From an uncultured Tropicimonas sp. (GTDB lineage: Bacteria > Pseudomonadota > Alphaproteobacteria > Rhodobacterales > Rhodobacteraceae): a stretch of 64,000 bases of DNA. Shown one piece after another: positions 42,327 through 51,151 of the stretch. The notes under the pieces are model-generated. The model saw only the letters and a list, made by a program, of their open reading frames with translations. It had not been told where the DNA came from and made no database searches. The stretch spans positions 1 through 64,000 of the forward strand of contig CANMIP010000021.1 in assembly GCA_947497945.1 (NCBI GenBank). Reading direction: 5' to 3'. Position 1 is the stretch's first letter. Each line of letters begins with the position of its first letter. The translations under genes were made by a program, and so were the position numbers.

Positions 42327-43376
42327 ATGAGCGATGAAACTGTGAGACTTGTCGTGGCCGGGGTCGGGCTTGTCGGGCGACGGCATGTCGACGCGATCCG
42401 CCAGACCGCCGCAACCGAGCTCGCCGCCGTGGTCGATCCCAGCCCCGAGGGCCGCGCCTATGCCGAAGAGAACGGGTTGGTCTGGTTCGAGACGCTGGAC
42501 GCGATGTTCGACGCCGTTACGCCGGATGGCGTGATCCTGTCCACGCCGACCCTGCTGCATGTCGAACAGGCGATGGTCTGTGTCGAACGTGGCTGTCCGG
42601 CGCTGGTGGAGAAGCCGCTGGCAACCTCCGCCGAGGATGCCGCCAGGCTGGTCGTGGCGGCTGACGCTGCCGGCGTGAAGCTTCTTGTGGGCCATCATCG
42701 GCGCCATAACCCCCTGATCCGGAAGGCTGTCGAGCTGATCGAGGCGGGCCGGATCGGACAGGTGCGCGCCGTGCAGGCCAGCGCCTGGTTCTACAAGCCC
42801 GAAAACTATTACGATGTCGCGCCCTGGCGCAAGGCGAAGGGGGCGGGGCCGATCTCGGTCAATCTCGCCCATGACGTGGACCTGATCCGGCATCTCTGCG
42901 GCGAGATCGTCTCCGTGCGCGCCCAGGCCACGCCCTCGATCCGGGGCTACGAGAACGAGGATGTCGCGGCGGCCGTCTTCCGCTTCGAGAATGACGCCAT
43001 CGGCACGATCACCGTCTCGGACGCCATCGTCGCGCCCTGGAGTTGGGAACTGACCTCGCAGGAATACCCGATCTACCCGCGCACCTCCGAGAGCTGCTAC
43101 CTGATCGGTGGCAGCCACGGCTCGCTCTCGCTGCCGGACCTGCGGGTCTGGAGCCATAGCGAGACCCGCGACTGGTGGACGCCGATCTCCGCCACTTCGG
43201 TCACGCGCGACAGCTCGGACCCGCTTCTCAACCAGATCGATCATTTCGCCGAAGTGATCCGTGGCGAGGCCGAACCGCTTGTCAGTGGGCTGGAAGGGCT
43301 GCGGACGTTGCGCGTCATCGAGGCGATCCAGAACTCGGCAGAAAGTGGCGAAGCGATAGAGATTTTCAAGGATTGA
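42327..43376 (+). CDS. Gfo/Idh/MocA family oxidoreductase 1
   Basis: A 349-residue NAD(P)-dependent dehydrogenase. The Rossmann motif is 'VVAGVGLVGRRHVDAI' and the catalytic lysine is in 'LVEKPLAT'; 'ISVNLAHDVDLIRHLCGE' holds the usual Asp/His substrate-binding positions. This family oxidises hydroxyls of sugars, inositols and related compounds. The ATG at 42327 (CGGGAGCGAC before it) gives 'MSDETVRLVVAGVG'; the ORF-track extension is not supported. It stands alone between operator sites 2 and 3. The substrate is unknown. Confidence 0.5.
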   Translation: MSDETVRLVVAGVGLVGRRHVDAIRQTAATELAAVVDPSPEGRAYAEENGLVWFETLDAMFDAVTPDGVILSTPTLLHVEQAMVCVERGCPALVEKPLATSAEDAARLVVAADAAGVKLLVGHHRRHNPLIRKAVELIEAGRIGQVRAVQASAWFYKPENYYDVAPWRKAKGAGPISVNLAHDVDLIRHLCGEIVSVRAQATPSIRGYENEDVAAAVFRFENDAIGTITVSDAIVAPWSWELTSQEYPIYPRTSESCYLIGGSHGSLSLPDLRVWSHSETRDWWTPISATSVTRDSSDPLLNQIDHFAEVIRGEAEPLVSGLEGLRTLRVIEAIQNSAESGEAIEIFKD

Positions 43377-43403
43377 GGCAGTAGGCCGGACGATTTATAA
43401 AAA

Positions 43404-43424
43404 CCAAAATATCTGATATTTTCA
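43404..43424. promoter_or_regulatory. Operator-like site 3 (TRAP operon)
   Basis: CCAAAATATC, one base, GATATTTTCA: left arm perfect, right arm 8 of 10 against the site-4 palindrome. It lies 85 bp before the TRAP substrate-binding gene. Confidence 0.5.
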
Positions 43425-43508
43425 GATTTATATTGAATTTTGGAGTCGTCCGGATAGAGTTGATCCACGGGCGCTGCCAGGGGGCAGGGCTCAATTGGGA
43501 GGAAAAAC

Positions 43509-44522
43509 ATGATCACCACTTTCACACGGCGTGCGGCCGTGACTGCACTTGTTGCAACCGGCGTGTTGGCCGGATCTGTCGGCGGAGCGCTTGCCGAGGA
43601 CAAGATCACGCTGCGCATGGCGGCCTCGGCCTCCGAAACCGACCAGCGGTCTGTCGCGCTGGCCGAGGTTTTTGGCCCTGCCGTGGCCGAGTTCGCGGAC
43701 TATGAGCCGCATTACAACTCAACGCTCTTCGCGCAAGGCACCGAGCTGGAAGCGATCTCGCGCGGCAATGCCGAGATGTCGATCGCCTCGGCGCAGGAAC
43801 TGGCGCAGTTCTTCCCCGAATTCTCGATCTTCGCCACCGGCTATGTCCACCAGGACGCCGCCCACCAGGTTGCGGTCTTCAACGACCCGCTGATGGAGCC
43901 CTTCAAGCAGAAGGCCGAGGAAGAGCTTGGCGTGAAGCTGCTCTCGGTGATGTATTTGGGTCGCCGGCACGTCAATCTGCGCCAGTCCAAGGACGAGCTG
44001 ACGGTCACCACGCCGGCCGACCTGGCGGGCGTCAACCTGCGTATGCCCGGCACCGATGCCTGGCAATATCTCGGCAAGGCGCTTGGCGCGTCGCCGACCC
44101 CGATGGCCTTCGCCGAAGTCTATACCGCGCTCTCGACCGGGGCCGTGGACGGACAGGACAATCCGCTTCCGACCGTTGTCGACATGAAGTTCTACGAGGT
44201 CACCAAGCAGATCGCGCTGACATCGCATCTGGTCGATCTCAACTACATCGCCTTCTCCAAGGAAGTCTGGGACAAGATGACCCCCGAGCAGCAGGCAATC
44301 GTGCAGAAAGCGGCTGACGATGCTGCCGAAGCCGGTCGCCAGAAGCAGCTCCAGCTTGAAGGCGAGCTGGTTGCCTTCCTCGAAGAGCAGGGGCTTGCCG
44401 TCTATGAGCCCGATCTCGCCGCCTTCCGCGAGCATGTCCAGGCGCAGTATGTCGGCAGCGAGTTTGCCGCTTCCTGGCCCGACGGTGTTCTGGAGCAGAT
44501 CAACGCGCTTGGCGCCAAGTGA
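43509..44522 (+). CDS. dctP: TRAP transporter substrate-binding protein (DctP family)
   Basis: A 337-residue periplasmic protein with a signal peptide that has a twin-arginine look ('MITTFTRRAAVTALVATGVL', likely cleaved after GALA). The mature protein has the DctP pattern: 'ITLRMAASASETDQRSVALAEVF', 'LRMPGTDAWQYLGKALGASPTPMAFAEVYTALSTGAVDGQDNPLP' with the conserved Arg that binds a carboxylate. That Arg implies the ligand is an organic acid. Start at 43509 follows GGGAGGAAAAAC. First gene of an operon running to 54198. Confidence 0.5.
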   Translation: MITTFTRRAAVTALVATGVLAGSVGGALAEDKITLRMAASASETDQRSVALAEVFGPAVAEFADYEPHYNSTLFAQGTELEAISRGNAEMSIASAQELAQFFPEFSIFATGYVHQDAAHQVAVFNDPLMEPFKQKAEEELGVKLLSVMYLGRRHVNLRQSKDELTVTTPADLAGVNLRMPGTDAWQYLGKALGASPTPMAFAEVYTALSTGAVDGQDNPLPTVVDMKFYEVTKQIALTSHLVDLNYIAFSKEVWDKMTPEQQAIVQKAADDAAEAGRQKQLQLEGELVAFLEEQGLAVYEPDLAAFREHVQAQYVGSEFAASWPDGVLEQINALGAK

Positions 44523-44554
44523 TCTGACGTGACAGGGGCCGCGGGAGAAACGAG

Positions 44555-45115
44555 ATGAAAGCAATCGCGAAATGGGTCTCCCGCGGCGCCGAATTCATCG
44601 CCGCCACAATGCTGGCGGCGATGTTCCTGACCTTCCTTTTGCAGATCTTCTCGCGTTACGTGCTGCTGATGCCCTTCGGCTGGACGCTTGAGCTCTGCCT
44701 GATCCTCTGGGTCTGGATCGTCTTCTTTGCCAATGCCTTCATCGTGCGCGATATCGACCATGTCACCTTCGACATCCTCTATCTTGCTGCGCCTCGGCGG
44801 GTCCGGCGCATCCTCGCGCTGATCACCGCCGCCGCCATCGCCATCGGCATGATCTGGGCCTTCCTGCCGACCTGGGACTATATCGACTGGATGAAGATGC
44901 GGAAGACGACCACGGTCCGCCTGCCGATCTCCGGCGAGAAGATCCCGATGCGGACGATCTTCTCGATCTATGCGCTCTTCATGATCGTCATCGCCATACG
45001 CTACAGCTGGCGCTTCGTCGACGTGCTGCGCAACGGGCCGCATGACGAGGATCACGCCTATCTCAACCAGGTTCCGGACGAGAAGAAATTCAAGGCCGGG
45101 GAGGACGGGCAATGA
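44555..45115 (+). CDS. dctQ: TRAP transporter small permease (DctQ)
   Basis: A 186-residue inner-membrane protein with four hydrophobic helices: 'AEFIAATMLAAMFLTFLLQIFSRYVLL', 'WTLELCLILWVWIVFFANAFIV' and two more, the usual DctQ plan. It works with DctM in sodium-driven uptake of the ligand bound by DctP. It follows DctP by 32 bp and overlaps DctM by 4 bp. The C-terminus is somewhat extended and charged. Confidence 0.5.
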   Translation: MKAIAKWVSRGAEFIAATMLAAMFLTFLLQIFSRYVLLMPFGWTLELCLILWVWIVFFANAFIVRDIDHVTFDILYLAAPRRVRRILALITAAAIAIGMIWAFLPTWDYIDWMKMRKTTTVRLPISGEKIPMRTIFSIYALFMIVIAIRYSWRFVDVLRNGPHDEDHAYLNQVPDEKKFKAGEDGQ

Positions 45116-46407
45116 GTTTCGAGCTCGCCTCCTGCCTGTTCACGCTGTTCTTCCTCGCCGGGATCGGCACCCCCATCGGTTATTCGATCATCCTGGCCTC
45201 GACGGTCTATCTCGGCCTGGCCGGGCTCGACATTGCGCTGGCGGGCGAAAAGATCCTGCAAGGGCTCTACAAGAGTTTCGTGCTGCTGGCGGTGCCGCTC
45301 TTCATCACCGCCGCCAATATCATGAATGCCGGCACGATCTCCGAACGGCTTCTGAATTTCTGTGTCGCCGCCGTTGGCCGTTTCCGCGGCGGGCTGGGGC
45401 ATGTGAATGTCGTCGCCTCGCTGATCTTCTCCGGCATGTCCGGCTCGGCCGTGGCCGACGCGGCCGGCATCGGCAAGATCATCATCGAGATGATGACCAA
45501 GGACGGGCGCTATCCGCGCGGATACGCCGCCGCCATCACCGCCGCCTCGGCCACGATCGGCCCGATCATCCCGCCCTCGATCCCGATGGTGCTCTATGCG
45601 CTGGTCTCCAACACTTCGATCGGCGCGCTCTTCCTCGCCGGAATCCTGCCCGGGCTGGTCATGGGCGTCGTGCTGATGGCGATGAACACCTACATCTCGA
45701 CCCGGCGCGGGTTCGCGCTGGAGGCGCCGGTGCCGCTCAAGGAGCTGCCGCGCCACACGGCAAATGCCTTCCCGGCGCTGTTGATGCCGGTGATCCTGCT
45801 CTATGGCATCTATGGCGGCGTCACCACGCCGACCGAGGCCGCCGCTGTCGCCGCCTTCTATGCGCTGGTACTCGCAGGGCTGTTCTACCGCGCGCTGTCG
45901 CTGCATGCGCTCTACCGGATCTTCGTCGAGAGCGCCCGCTCCTCGGCCGCCGTGGGCATCGTGATCGGCGGCGCGCTGATCCTCAACTTCATCGTCGTCT
46001 CCGAGAATATCCCGAGCATGATGTCCGCAGCACTTGTCGGCATGGATGTCCACCCGCTGGTCTTCCTGCTCGGCGTCAACCTGCTGGTGCTGCTGCTGGG
46101 CTGCGTGCTCGACGCGACGACCATCATCCTCGTGATCATCCCGCTCTTCATCCCGACCTGCCGCGAGATGGGCATCGACCTTGTCCATTTCGGCGTGCTG
46201 ATCGTGGTCAACTCGATGATCGGCCTGATCACCCCGCCTTACGGCATCCTTCTCTTCGTTATCAATGCGGTCACCGGAATCCCTCTGGGCGAAATCATCC
46301 GCGAGGTATGGGCCTTCCTCTTCGTGCTCGTCCTCGCGCTGCTGCTGATGATCTTCGTGCCAGAAATCGTTCTCTGGCTGCCGCGCCTCTTCGGCTACAA
46401 CGGGTAG
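45112..46407 (+). CDS. dctM: TRAP transporter large permease (DctM)
   Basis: A 431-residue inner-membrane permease with about twelve hydrophobic segments. Typical blocks are 'SFVLLAVPLFITAANIMNAGTI', 'SGMSGSAVADAAGIGKI', 'TAASATIGPIIPPSIPMVLYA', 'YGGVTTPTEAAAVAAFYALV' and 'GVLIVVNSMIGLITPPYGILLF'. It forms the transport channel of the TRAP system. All three subunits are intact, unlike the remnant at 0.6-1.6 kb. Next gene starts 4 bp later. Confidence 0.5.
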   Translation: MSFELASCLFTLFFLAGIGTPIGYSIILASTVYLGLAGLDIALAGEKILQGLYKSFVLLAVPLFITAANIMNAGTISERLLNFCVAAVGRFRGGLGHVNVVASLIFSGMSGSAVADAAGIGKIIIEMMTKDGRYPRGYAAAITAASATIGPIIPPSIPMVLYALVSNTSIGALFLAGILPGLVMGVVLMAMNTYISTRRGFALEAPVPLKELPRHTANAFPALLMPVILLYGIYGGVTTPTEAAAVAAFYALVLAGLFYRALSLHALYRIFVESARSSAAVGIVIGGALILNFIVVSENIPSMMSAALVGMDVHPLVFLLGVNLLVLLLGCVLDATTIILVIIPLFIPTCREMGIDLVHFGVLIVVNSMIGLITPPYGILLFVINAVTGIPLGEIIREVWAFLFVLVLALLLMIFVPEIVLWLPRLFGYNG

Positions 46408-46411
46408 ACCC

Positions 46412-48298
46412 ATGACACTCTCCATCGCGACCACCTTCGTGCCCGGCAGCCTGCCGGCAAAGCTGGAAACTATTGCCGCGGCCGGTTTCACGGCCATCGA
46501 ACTGCATGAGCCGGACTTCACCGGGTTCGAAGGCAGCGCCGAGGATTTGCGCCGCATCGCCGGCGATCTCGGCCTGCGCATCGCGCTGCTCAAGAGCTTC
46601 CACGATCTCGAAGGCGCGCCCGGGGAGAGCCGGGCGCAGGTCTTCGACCGTTTGGAGCGCAAGCTCGACCTGATGGCGCGGATGGGCGTCGAGACGCTGC
46701 TCCTGGGAACCGCGACCGGCGCGGGCAATTCGGGCGAGCCCGACCGGCTCGCCGCCGATCTCGCCGAGGCCGCCGATCTCGCCGGTTCGCGCGGGCTTCG
46801 GCTGGCCTGTCTTGCGCTGCCCTGGGCGCGCCATCTCACCACCGAGATGCAGGCTTTCGAGCTGGTACGGAAGGTCGATCACCCCGCCTTCGGCCTCGCC
46901 CTCAACTCCTTCTTCTCGCTGGCCGACGGCTCCAAGCCGGCCCGGCTGCGGGACATTCCCGGCGAGAAGATCTTCCATGTCCAGCTTTCGGACGCGCCGG
47001 CAATCGACGGCGATATCCGGCACCTGAAACGCCATTTCAGCCTGCTGCCGGGGCAGGGGCGGCTCAACCTCGCAGGCTTCGTGCGCCTCCTCGCGCGGTC
47101 CGGCTACCAGGGCCCGTGGTCGCTGGCGCGTGTCAACGAGGGCGATCCGACCGGCGCCAGCCTGGCCACCGATGGCTACCGCGCGCTGGTCAACCTGCTC
47201 AACGATGTCTCCGCCACCGAGCCCGATCTGGATTTCGGCATCAGCCGGCTGCCGGAGCGGGTCCATGCAACTGGGTGGGAGTTCATCGAGTTCGCGGCCG
47301 ATGACGTGAGCGGCGCGCAACTGACCGGGTTGCTGGAGGCGCTCTGTTTCCGGATGGAGCGGCGGCACGTGTCGAAATCGGTCGAGCTCTGGCGGCAGGG
47401 CGCGGTGAATATCGTCGTGAACACCGACAAGGAGGGCTTTGCCCGCGAGGCGTTCCTCGAACACGGGCCGAGCGTTTGCGATATGGGGATGCGGGTGAAG
47501 GACGCCGCGCAGACCGTGGCCCGCGCCGCCGCCCTCGGCACGCCGGAATTCCACCAGCCGGTCGGCACCGGCGAGCTGGAGATCCCGGCCATTCGCGGCA
47601 TCGGCGCCAATGTGGTTCATTTCATCGACCAGCAGAGCAACCTGCACCGGGTCTGGGATATCGAGTTCGAGCCGGTCGCCAAGGCCGAGGCGACCCAGCC
47701 CGCCGGCATCCGCCGCATCGACCATGTCGCCCAGACCATGCGCTATGATGAGATGCAGCACTGGCTGCTCTATTACATCTCGACCTTCGAGATGAAGAAA
47801 TCGCCCATCGTCAACGTGGCGGACCCGTCCGGCGTCGTCCGCTCGCAGGCCATCGAGACGCCGGAGGGCGAGATCCGGCTCAACCTCAACGGCGCGGAGG
47901 GGCAGCAGACGCTGGCCGGCTCCTTCCTCAAGGGCGCCGATGGCGCGGGCGTGCAGCATATCGCGCTGCTGACCGATGACATCTTCGAGACCTCGGCGCT
48001 GCTGGAGGCGGCGGGCTGCCCGCGGCTGGTGATCTCGCCCAACTACTATGACGACATCCAGGGCCATTTCGGGTTGGAGGACGCGCTCGTCGAGAGGCTC
48101 AGGGCGGGCAATATCCTCTATGACCGCGACGGGAAGGGGGAGTATTTCCAGATCTATTCCCAGCCGATCTTCAACGGCTTCTTCTTTGAGATCGTGCAGC
48201 GCAAGGGCGGCTACCAGGGCTATGGCGCCCGCAATGCCGCGATCCGGCTGGCCGCGCAGGCGCAACACCTGCAACACCTGGCCGAGGCCTCCAAATGA
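46412..48298 (+). CDS. quiC: Bifunctional 3-dehydroshikimate dehydratase-like protein (TIM barrel + HPPD-like)
   Basis: A 628-residue protein of the QuiC type. The N-terminal half (about 1-285) is a xylose-isomerase-like TIM barrel ('LETIAAAGFTAIELHEPDFTGF', 'KIFHVQLSDAPAIDGDI'), the fold of 3-dehydroshikimate dehydratase. The C-terminal half (about 290-628) is a 4-hydroxyphenylpyruvate-dioxygenase-like vicinal-oxygen-chelate domain with metal ligands His438 ('RIDHVAQ'), His516 ('GVQHIAL') and Glu593 ('FFEIVQRKGG'). In Pseudomonas QuiC1 this fusion turns 3-dehydroshikimate into protocatechuate; the role of the C-terminal domain there is not clear. Its neighbour is a shikimate dehydrogenase, which supports the assignment. 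Protocatechuate genes are not in the window. Confidence 0.5.
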   Translation: MTLSIATTFVPGSLPAKLETIAAAGFTAIELHEPDFTGFEGSAEDLRRIAGDLGLRIALLKSFHDLEGAPGESRAQVFDRLERKLDLMARMGVETLLLGTATGAGNSGEPDRLAADLAEAADLAGSRGLRLACLALPWARHLTTEMQAFELVRKVDHPAFGLALNSFFSLADGSKPARLRDIPGEKIFHVQLSDAPAIDGDIRHLKRHFSLLPGQGRLNLAGFVRLLARSGYQGPWSLARVNEGDPTGASLATDGYRALVNLLNDVSATEPDLDFGISRLPERVHATGWEFIEFAADDVSGAQLTGLLEALCFRMERRHVSKSVELWRQGAVNIVVNTDKEGFAREAFLEHGPSVCDMGMRVKDAAQTVARAAALGTPEFHQPVGTGELEIPAIRGIGANVVHFIDQQSNLHRVWDIEFEPVAKAEATQPAGIRRIDHVAQTMRYDEMQHWLLYYISTFEMKKSPIVNVADPSGVVRSQAIETPEGEIRLNLNGAEGQQTLAGSFLKGADGAGVQHIALLTDDIFETSALLEAAGCPRLVISPNYYDDIQGHFGLEDALVERLRAGNILYDRDGKGEYFQIYSQPIFNGFFFEIVQRKGGYQGYGARNAAIRLAAQAQHLQHLAEASK

Positions 48299-49167
48299 AG
48301 GCGGCGCTGGTCGGCCACGGGATTGGCGCTTCGCTGACACCGGCCATGCATGAGACGGAAGGGCGCGCGCTCGGTCTCGACTACAGCTATGAACGGTTTG
48401 ACGTGGCCAAGGCGCCCTGGTCGGAGAAGTCGTTGCTGGAGATTGTCCGCTACGCCGAGGCCGAGGGATATGTCGGGCTCAACATCACCCATCCCTTCAA
48501 GACGGCCGTGCTTGGCTGGGTCGACGAGATTTCGCCCATGGCCCGCGCCATCGGGGCGGCCAACACGGTGCTCTTCCGCGACAATCGCCGCATCGCCCAT
48601 AATACCGACCAGCCGGGATTCCGGCGCGCCTTCGAGGCAAGAGGCGACGGCTGGGCGCGCCGGCATGTGCTGCTGTTGGGCGCGGGCGGGGCCGGGCCGG
48701 CGGTGGGCATGGCGCTGCTGGGGCTGGGCGTGAAGCGGATTGATGTGCTGGATCCGGTGCCGGGCAAGGCCGAGGAGGTCGCCGGCCGGCTGTTGCGCGC
48801 CGATCGATCGGTTGAGGTCACGCCGCATGAAACGCTGGACGGGATCTCGCTCGACAGGCTGGACGGGATGGTCAACGCCACCCCGATGGGCATGGTCAGC
48901 CATCCGGGCATGGCGCTGGACCCCGCGCTTCTCCCGCGCGGCGCATGGGTCGCCGATATCGTCTATTTCCCGCGCGAGACCGCGCTGATGCGCGCCGCCC
49001 GCGCGCGCGCGCATCGCGTGCTGCCAGGGACCGGTATGGCGCTCTACCAGGCGGTCGAGGCCTTCGAACTCATCACCGGGCACGCCCCGGACGCGGCCCG
49101 CATGGCCGCATCCCTTGACGCCATGCTTGCCAGCACGGCGCCGCCTTCCAGCGGAGACAGCAAATGA
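48295..49167 (+). CDS. Shikimate/quinate dehydrogenase (AroE family)
   Basis: A 290-residue NAD(P)-dependent dehydrogenase that interconverts shikimate (or quinate) and the 3-dehydro form. The substrate-binding start is 'VGHGIGASLTPAMHETEG', the catalytic Lys is in 'NITHPFKTAVLGW' and the Asp in 'NTDQPGF'; the Rossmann motif is 'LLLGAGGAGPAVGMAL'. The N-terminal pattern with an E-x-E after the His resembles catabolic quinate/shikimate dehydrogenases (QsuD/YdiB type) more than biosynthetic AroE. It overlaps the QuiC-like gene by 4 bp, so the pair probably oxidises shikimate/quinate and dehydrates the product. Confidence 0.5.
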   Translation: MKAALVGHGIGASLTPAMHETEGRALGLDYSYERFDVAKAPWSEKSLLEIVRYAEAEGYVGLNITHPFKTAVLGWVDEISPMARAIGAANTVLFRDNRRIAHNTDQPGFRRAFEARGDGWARRHVLLLGAGGAGPAVGMALLGLGVKRIDVLDPVPGKAEEVAGRLLRADRSVEVTPHETLDGISLDRLDGMVNATPMGMVSHPGMALDPALLPRGAWVADIVYFPRETALMRAARARAHRVLPGTGMALYQAVEAFELITGHAPDAARMAASLDAMLASTAPPSSGDSK

Positions 49168-49979
49168 CCGAAAACACCGACGCCGACGCCATCCGGGACT
49201 GGTGGCGCACCTCCATCATCGATATGGCTCCCGGCCGGATCGCCTTTCGCGGCAAGCCGATCGAAGAGCTGATCGGCACTGTTTCCTTTCCCCAGATGAT
49301 CTGGCTGATGGTGCTGGGCGAGATCCCTTCGCAGGCACAGGCCCGGCTCTTCGAGGCCGCGCTGGTCGCGGGGGTCGATCACGGTCCGCAAGCGCCCTCC
49401 ATCGCCGCCGCGCGCATGGCTGCGACCTGCGGCGTCGGTCTGAACAATGTCATGGCCACGGCGGTGAACATGCTGGGCGATGTGCATGGCGGGGCAGGGG
49501 AGCAATGCGCGGAACTCTTCTATGACATCGCCGCGCGGATGGAGGCTGGCGCGGAGCTTCTGCCGGCTGTCCGCGACGGGCTGGACGCCTGGCGGGCGCA
49601 ATATGGCAAGATCATCTCCGGCTATGGCCACCGCTTCCACAAGCCAAACGATCCGCGCGCGCCACGCCTGATGGCGCTTGTCCGCGAGGCCGCCGCCGAG
49701 GGCGCCGTCTCGGGCCGTTTCGCCGAGATCGGCGAGGCAGTGCAGGCCGAGCTTGGCCGCCAGCGCGGTGACCGTCCCATCGCGATGAATATCGACGGCT
49801 CGACCGCCGTGATCTTCTGCGAGCTGGGCTTCCCGGCGCCGCTCGCGCGCGGGTTCTTCTGCCTCTCGCGCTCTGTCGGCGTGCTCGCCCATGGCTGGGA
49901 ACAGATGCAGCAGGGCGGCCGCAACAAGGGCCCGATGCCGCCGAGCTACCTGCCGAAATACGTCCCCCAGCCCGAGTGA
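49164..49979 (+). CDS. Citryl-CoA lyase-like protein (citrate synthase superfamily)
   Basis: A 271-residue short member of the citrate synthase superfamily, often annotated citryl-CoA lyase. The active-site His pair is visible in 'MLGDVHGGAGEQCAE' and 'ISGYGHRFHKPNDPRAPRL', and the start 'WWRTSIIDMAPGRIAFRGKPIEELIG' is typical. It lacks the N-terminal part of full citrate synthase. It could cleave or form a C-C bond between an acyl-CoA and a keto acid. It overlaps the dehydrogenase gene by 4 bp. The real substrate is unknown. Confidence 0.5.
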   Translation: MTENTDADAIRDWWRTSIIDMAPGRIAFRGKPIEELIGTVSFPQMIWLMVLGEIPSQAQARLFEAALVAGVDHGPQAPSIAAARMAATCGVGLNNVMATAVNMLGDVHGGAGEQCAELFYDIAARMEAGAELLPAVRDGLDAWRAQYGKIISGYGHRFHKPNDPRAPRLMALVREAAAEGAVSGRFAEIGEAVQAELGRQRGDRPIAMNIDGSTAVIFCELGFPAPLARGFFCLSRSVGVLAHGWEQMQQGGRNKGPMPPSYLPKYVPQPE

Positions 49980-49984
49980 TCCCC

Positions 49985-51151
49985 ATGGACTTCCCGCTGA
50001 AAATCGGACTGATCGGCTGTGGCCGCATCAGCGACATCTACCTTCAGAACTGCAAGACTTTTGCCGAGCTGGAGGTGGTCGCTTGCGGCAGCCTTGACCT
50101 TGCGGAGGCGCAGGCCAAGGCCGCGCAATGGGGCATCCCGAAGGCCTGCACGCCCGAAGAAATCCTCGCCGACCCGGCGATCGACTGTATCCTCAACCTG
50201 ACCATCCCGGCGGCCCACGCGCCCATCGAGCTGGCCGCGCTTGAAGCAGGCAAGCATGTCTATTCGGAGAAACCGCTGGCGACCAACACGCGCGACGGCG
50301 CCAAGGTGCTGGCGCTGGCCCGACAAAAGGGCCTCTACGTGGGCAACGCGCCCGACACTTTCCTCGGTGGCCGCTGGCAGACCATGCGCCGGCTCATCGA
50401 CGAAGGCGCCATCGGCAAGCCCACCGGCGTGATGGCGTTCGTCGGCACCCATGGCACCGAACGCCACCACCCTAACCCGGATTTCTACTATGCGGAGGGC
50501 GGCGGCCCGCTGCTCGATCTCGGCCCCTATTACCTGACCGCGATGGTCTTCCTTCTTGGCCCGATCTCCCGCGTCGCCGGCATGGGGCGCAAGACCTTCG
50601 ACAAGCGCCTGATCGAGAACGGACCCCGCAATGGCGAATGGATGCCGGTCGAGGTGGACACGCATTCGCTGAGCTTGCTGGAATTTGCCTCTGGCGTGAT
50701 CGGCTCGATGACCATGAGCTTCGATATCTGGGACAGCGAAACCCCGCGTTTCGAGATCTATGGCGAGGATGGCACGATCTGTATCCCCGATCCGGACCCG
50801 GTCTATGGCGCCAACCGCTTCGAAGGCGAAGTCTGGATCCGCACGCGGGAGACCTCCCGCTGGTCGCACCAGCCCCGCCCGACCGGACGCGACAGCTGGG
50901 CCGTGGCCGATAACCATCACGGCTATAACGACAATTTCCGCGGTCTGGGCCTGCTCGACATGGCCTATGCCATCCGCGACGGCCGCCCGGCGCGTGCCTC
51001 CGGCGAGATGGCGCAGCATGTGCTCGACGTGATGGAGGCCATCGATCGCGCGCCTGCCATGGGCGTCTACCAGGAGATCGGCTCCAGCTGCGCCCTGCCC
51101 GAAATGCTGCCCCCCAACTTCCCCCACCCCGAAAAGGCTGTCGTAAAATGA
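49985..51151 (+). CDS. Gfo/Idh/MocA family oxidoreductase 2
   Basis: A 388-residue dehydrogenase: Rossmann motif 'GLIGCGRISDIYLQNC', catalytic Lys in 'YSEKPLATNTRDG', and the substrate block 'GGGPLLDLGPYYLTAMVFLLG', where the usual Asp is kept and the following His is Tyr. The ATG at 49985 is used, 5 bp after the previous stop. The subfamily differs from the tandem pair downstream and from copy 1, so the four probably act on different steps or carbons. Overlaps the cupin-like gene by 4 bp. Confidence 0.5.
   Translation: MDFPLKIGLIGCGRISDIYLQNCKTFAELEVVACGSLDLAEAQAKAAQWGIPKACTPEEILADPAIDCILNLTIPAAHAPIELAALEAGKHVYSEKPLATNTRDGAKVLALARQKGLYVGNAPDTFLGGRWQTMRRLIDEGAIGKPTGVMAFVGTHGTERHHPNPDFYYAEGGGPLLDLGPYYLTAMVFLLGPISRVAGMGRKTFDKRLIENGPRNGEWMPVEVDTHSLSLLEFASGVIGSMTMSFDIWDSETPRFEIYGEDGTICIPDPDPVYGANRFEGEVWIRTRETSRWSHQPRPTGRDSWAVADNHHGYNDNFRGLGLLDMAYAIRDGRPARASGEMAQHVLDVMEAIDRAPAMGVYQEIGSSCALPEMLPPNFPHPEKAVVK

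Noticed and set aside
45058-48340. Two long minus-strand frames (45058-46842, 46295-48340)
   Set aside because: Antisense to DctM and the QuiC-like gene, which have clear family features.
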